Shown here: positions 60,466-64,000 of the stretch, piece by piece
Layout: each line of letters starts with the position of its first letter
How positions within the stretch are numbered: position 1 is the stretch's first letter
Assembly (NCBI RefSeq): GCF_030867145.1
Contig: NC_134422.1
Location: 3,006,001-3,070,000, forward strand
Direction of reading: 5' to 3'
Source of the DNA: Opisthocomus hoazin
Taxonomy: Eukaryota; Chordata; Aves; Opisthocomiformes; Opisthocomidae
DNA length: 64,000 nt
Position numbers and translations under genes: made by a program
The notes under the pieces: generated by a model
Seen by the model: only the letters and a program-made list of their open reading frames with translations
The model's database searches: none
What the model was told of the DNA's origin: nothing

Positions 60466-62817
60466 AATAATCACAAGAACCACTCATCACACACTTGCCC
60501 TCCGCACTGCTGAACTATGACTACAGGCCAAAAAAAACATGCTAAAGGCAGGCGGCGGCAAAGTGAATCAAACTGTACTACTCCATCCTGAAAATTCGTG
60601 GAAGTCCCTGGAATGGGTAAGATTTTTACTCTTTAGCTACTCTAAAGTCACTCCATTATTTCGGAAGTGAGTGAACCACTATGTCAACAGAAAAATAAAA
60701 CAACACTTTTCTGTCACTTTCTTCCCTTTTCCAGTTCTTAATTATAACTTCACACAGCAATGCTCGTGCTACCTAAAAACCAAAGGAAGCCATTCTGTGA
60801 ATACTTTACGTACAACTCATCTGACCACAGAGAAATCACCTGAATGTTATCTCAGGAACGCTGATGTAGGCTGAAACATAACGAAAGGGCACCAAAGCCA
60901 CCTGAGCCCAACATCCTTGGATGACGGCTTCCTGCCTAGGTAGACAGATGTACCTAGGAGCTGTGTATCTAAATGAAGAAAATACCATTTGGGCCAAAAA
61001 AAATGCCAAAAAATCCTTCATTTTCTCTCTGGCAGCCTGACTACAGCCAACTTAAGCAGTACAAAGCTACTACAGGCAAGCTAGGAAACAAGAGTGGAAA
61101 TTAGCCCATGAGACACTGATGGAGGTACACAGCAAGTGAGCTAACCAGAGGATAATCACAATCATGTTTTGTTTTTTAGTTAAACCTACAGTACAAAAAA
61201 AAAAAAAAATCAAAATAAAATCCTCTAAATAAGTTTAATGCAGAAAAAGCAATGTAATTTCAATCACTGTACGTAATAATGGACATGCACCAACTGTGAG
61301 ACATCCCAAATATTACCCTACTGAGTAGGACAGTAGTAATGTATGACAACATGAGCAGTCTCTCCTTCCTATAAACGATGAATGTTCACTATTTACGAAC
61401 ACATCATTGACATAAAACTCTCACTGTTTATGAAACGTCAAAAAAACCCTAGAGCACTATATTTTAAAGCTACATTTAATTATACGAGTTTCCTGTCTGC
61501 CAAAACTTGAACATGAGTTATTAAAACTAGAATTATTATTATAGTATAGGAATTAAATTGAATTATTAAAAATTCCTTTTGGAAAGGCTGAATATGGTAC
61601 TTCATGAGAAATGTATGTTTCCTGAAAAGCGGGACCCTTTTTCCCCCCCCAGGATGCCTTTGCATGACATTAAGTGGGAATTGTTACAAGTACTGCAACC
61701 CCTAGATAAAAGCCATGGAAAGCAGGCTTCAACCAGCTGCCTCTGATACATTTGTGTCGTTCACCAGGTAACAAATGCAACCTTACAGGGAACAGACTTC
61801 AATCGCAGCCAAGGAAATCCTTTTTGTTTTCTTTACAGTTTGCTTCTATTAGCGTAATTTCATTCTCCCAAGTCAGACAAACAGGGATGGGAGGGTATAC
61901 ACCTACATGCATAAACATTTTCTCCTATTTTTCACGTAATTAACCCCACAATGTATTCTAAAAGGCTGATATTCCACAACAAATAGTTTTCCTCTTTATT
62001 AAATATGGTAATCTACACAAAACCTGAACTCAGTTTAATTCCTGTCTCCACACATCAAAACCTTCACATGACCACCAGTCACAAAACCCTGCTCCTTGCC
62101 GAAGAGGGGAGGAAGAGTCACCAGGAGGGAAGACTGGAAATTCTCCAGCCGAAGCTGGTAACACCTCCCTGTGGGATCTGCCTCCCTGCTGGGAGGCCAC
62201 AGGGACCTGGCAAAGGCAGCACAGCGGTGGCTGCCGCCTCGCTTCATCCCACAATCAGAGATTGGCATTGCCCAACAACTTTGTCACAACGCAAGCAGAA
62301 CTTACTGCCTCAGCACCATAGTGAGGTTACCACGAGTTAGGGTACCAAACGAGCCCCCTCGTTTCACCTTCATCAGCAATGCCATTTCCTGGGAAGTCTC
62401 AGGTGTGACTTCCACATCCAAGAACAAGTTGCTTACGGTACCTCTCCCCCCTTTACTGCGCTGTGTATTTAATCTTCTGACTTGTGGGTAACTTCTTCCT
62501 TCCAGGAGTGAGATCCAAAGTTCTTAGGGATCTTTGTTTAACTGAGGTACACACACCTGTACCAGGGAATTTGGTTTTTTACAGAGTTTTCAAAACAAAT
62601 GTCCTCACCAAAGTGATGAAACCTGAAGTGCTGAAGATCTGACGAATAAAACAGAAATCCACCACATTCTAACAAAGAGACACTCGAGATTGGTTCCAAA
62701 GTTAGGACAACAGAGAAAAAGCTTAAAAATAAAAAAATTAACACACAAGTGCACGTACAGTAATTGGTAGGAATCAACATTATTAAAAGTTAACTACAAA
62801 ATTCCACTTTAACTCGC

Positions 62818-63634
62818 AGAATCACAGAATAGTTTGGGTTGGAAGGGACCTTTCAAGGCCATCTAGTTCCACCTCCCTCTCACGGGCAGGGACATCTTCA
62901 ACTGGATCAGGTTGCTCAGAGCCCCGTCCAACCTGGACTGGAATGCTCCCAGGGATGGGGGCATCGACCACCTCTCTGGGCAACCTGGGCCAGGGCCTCA
63001 CCACCCTCACGGGGAAGAATTTCTTCCTGACATCCAGTCTAAATCTCCCCTCTTTCAGTCTAAAGCCATCACCCCTTGTCCTGTCACCCCATGCCCTTGT
63101 CACAAGCCCCTCTCCAGCTCTCTCACAGCCCCTCCAGGCATTGGCAGCTGCTCTAAGGTCTCCCTGCAGCCTTCTCTTCCCCAGGCTGCCCAGCCCCAGC
63201 TCTCCCAGCCTTTCCTCCCAACAGAGGGGCTCCAGCCCTCGCATCATTGCTGGGGCCTCCTCCAGCCCCGCTCCCACAGTTCCAGCTCTGTCCTGTGCTG
63301 AGGGCTCCAGAGCTGGACACAGGACTCCTGGGGGGTCTCAGCAGAGCGGGGCAGAGGGGCAGAATCCCCTCCCTTGCCCTGTGCCCACGCTGCTGGGGAT
63401 GCAGCCCAGGGCACAGTTGGCCTTCGGGGCTGCCAGTGCACACTGCCGGGTCACGGCCAGCTTTTCACCCCCAGCACCCCCAAGTCCTTCTCCTCAGGGC
63501 TGCTCTCCATCCCTTCATCCCCCAGCCTGTATTGATACCACGGTTGCCCTGGCCAAGATGCAGGACCCTGCCCTTGGTCTTGTTGAACCTCACGAGGTTG
63601 GCATGGTCCCACCTCTCCAGCTTTGTCCAAAATC
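62818..63634 (-). mobile_element. CR1 retrotransposon, longest copy in the window (~0.8 kb)
   Basis: The plus strand starts with cagaatcacagaatagtttg followed by gggttggaagg, the CR1 3' end reversed, and extends to cttgttgaacctcacgaggt within the ORF2-coding part. On the minus strand an open stretch encodes the ORF2 tail (DRTRGDGFRLKEGRFRLDVR, then RPWPRLPREVVDAPIPG). The copy is 5'-truncated and cannot encode a full reverse transcriptase. It sits in EPC2 intron 1 in the same orientation as the gene. Long open frames on the plus strand here are shadows of the element's GC-rich sequence. Confidence 0.95.
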
Positions 63635-63815
63635 ATTTTTGTTACGCACCTCATACTGGTCAAACAGAAAAAAAGCGTGAGTTCCAGCCACAAAAATGGT
63701 AGAAAGCTAACAAAATCAAATTACAAATTAAAATCTGAACAACAAAAAACACCTAGGGAAAAGGGGGCAGGAAACATTTATAAACATGCTCCCTAAGAAA
63801 TCATATACACATGAA

Positions 63816-63865
63816 TTACTTTGTGAGTCACAGGGGATATTTACTTTGTGTGTCACAGGGGATAT
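63816..63865 (+). repeat. 25-bp direct tandem duplication
   Basis: The unit ttactttgtgagtcacaggg plus gatat is repeated at once with a single base change (gag to gtg). It is two copies only, in EPC2 intron 1, 180 bases beyond the CR1 copy. Confidence 0.95.
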
Positions 63866-64000
63866 GATGAGATAAAATGGTGAAAAACAGTTTATTGATA
63901 CAGAAAAGTGACAGAAGAGTGACATCTAACCAACTGGAAAACAGTCTCACAAAGCAAGCTGTGTAAGCCCTAACTTCTCGCCACTGAAGTGTCATAAACA

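Larger units (their letters stand above)
53256..64000 (-). other. EPC2: EPC2 intron 1 (3' part)
   Basis: At least 10.7 kb of intron precede exon 2. I found no sequence matching the expected first exon, whose product starts MSKLSFRARAL in mammals. Contents are two CR1 copies (58722-59132 and 62818-63634), an A-rich run (54777-54815), a T run (60448-60465), short CpG-enriched patches (about 54120-54310 and 55910-56030), and a 25-bp direct duplication (63816-63865). Confidence 0.88.

Noticed and set aside
62943..63680. 245-codon plus-strand open frame
   Set aside because: It is antisense to a CR1 copy whose minus strand encodes the genuine ORF2 tail.
53256..64000. Search for EPC2 exon 1
   Set aside because: No MSKLSFRARAL-like peptide or large CpG island is present; the small CpG patches lack a matching start codon and donor.

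Overview
This window is vertebrate nuclear DNA, almost certainly from a bird. Introns are long, splice sites follow the GT-AG rule, and five insertions carry the 3' end and ORF2 tail of the avian-type CR1 non-LTR retrotransposon. A solo LTR of a widespread avian endogenous-retrovirus type is also present. All gene content lies on the minus strand, so transcription runs from high to low coordinates.

Two genes are recognised. EPC2 (enhancer of polycomb homolog 2, a NuA4/TIP60 acetyltransferase subunit) occupies about 20.4 kb to beyond the right edge. Thirteen coding exons (2 to 14) were placed base by base with consistent phases. They encode 756 residues. With the 51 residues that exon 1 encodes in the human protein, the total is 807, the human length. 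Exon 1 and the EPC2 promoter lie to the right of the window. KIF5C (neuronal kinesin-1 heavy chain) contributes only its first coding exon (11777-11902), its CpG-island promoter and about 11.8 kb of intron 1. The tandem EPC2-then-KIF5C order matches human 2q23.1, so this is conserved synteny.

Layout by coordinate: 1-11776 KIF5C intron 1, ending in a very C-rich stretch (G-rich in the transcript); 11777-11902 KIF5C exon 1; 11903-12156 GC-rich promoter/5'UTR; 12157-12545 a GC-rich minisatellite with a 134-bp period; 12546-20424 intergenic DNA with two candidate conserved non-coding blocks; 20425-21629 probable EPC2 3'UTR; 21630-53255 EPC2 exons 14 to 2 and their introns; 53256-64000 EPC2 intron 1 with two CR1 copies.

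I found no tRNA, rRNA, CRISPR array, operon or bacterial-type system, and no convincing undescribed protein-coding system. The observations most worth following are a sense-oriented solo LTR with a TATA box in EPC2 intron 2, the promoter-proximal minisatellite, the G-rich start of the KIF5C transcript, and an isolated CpG-dense patch inside EPC2 intron 6.
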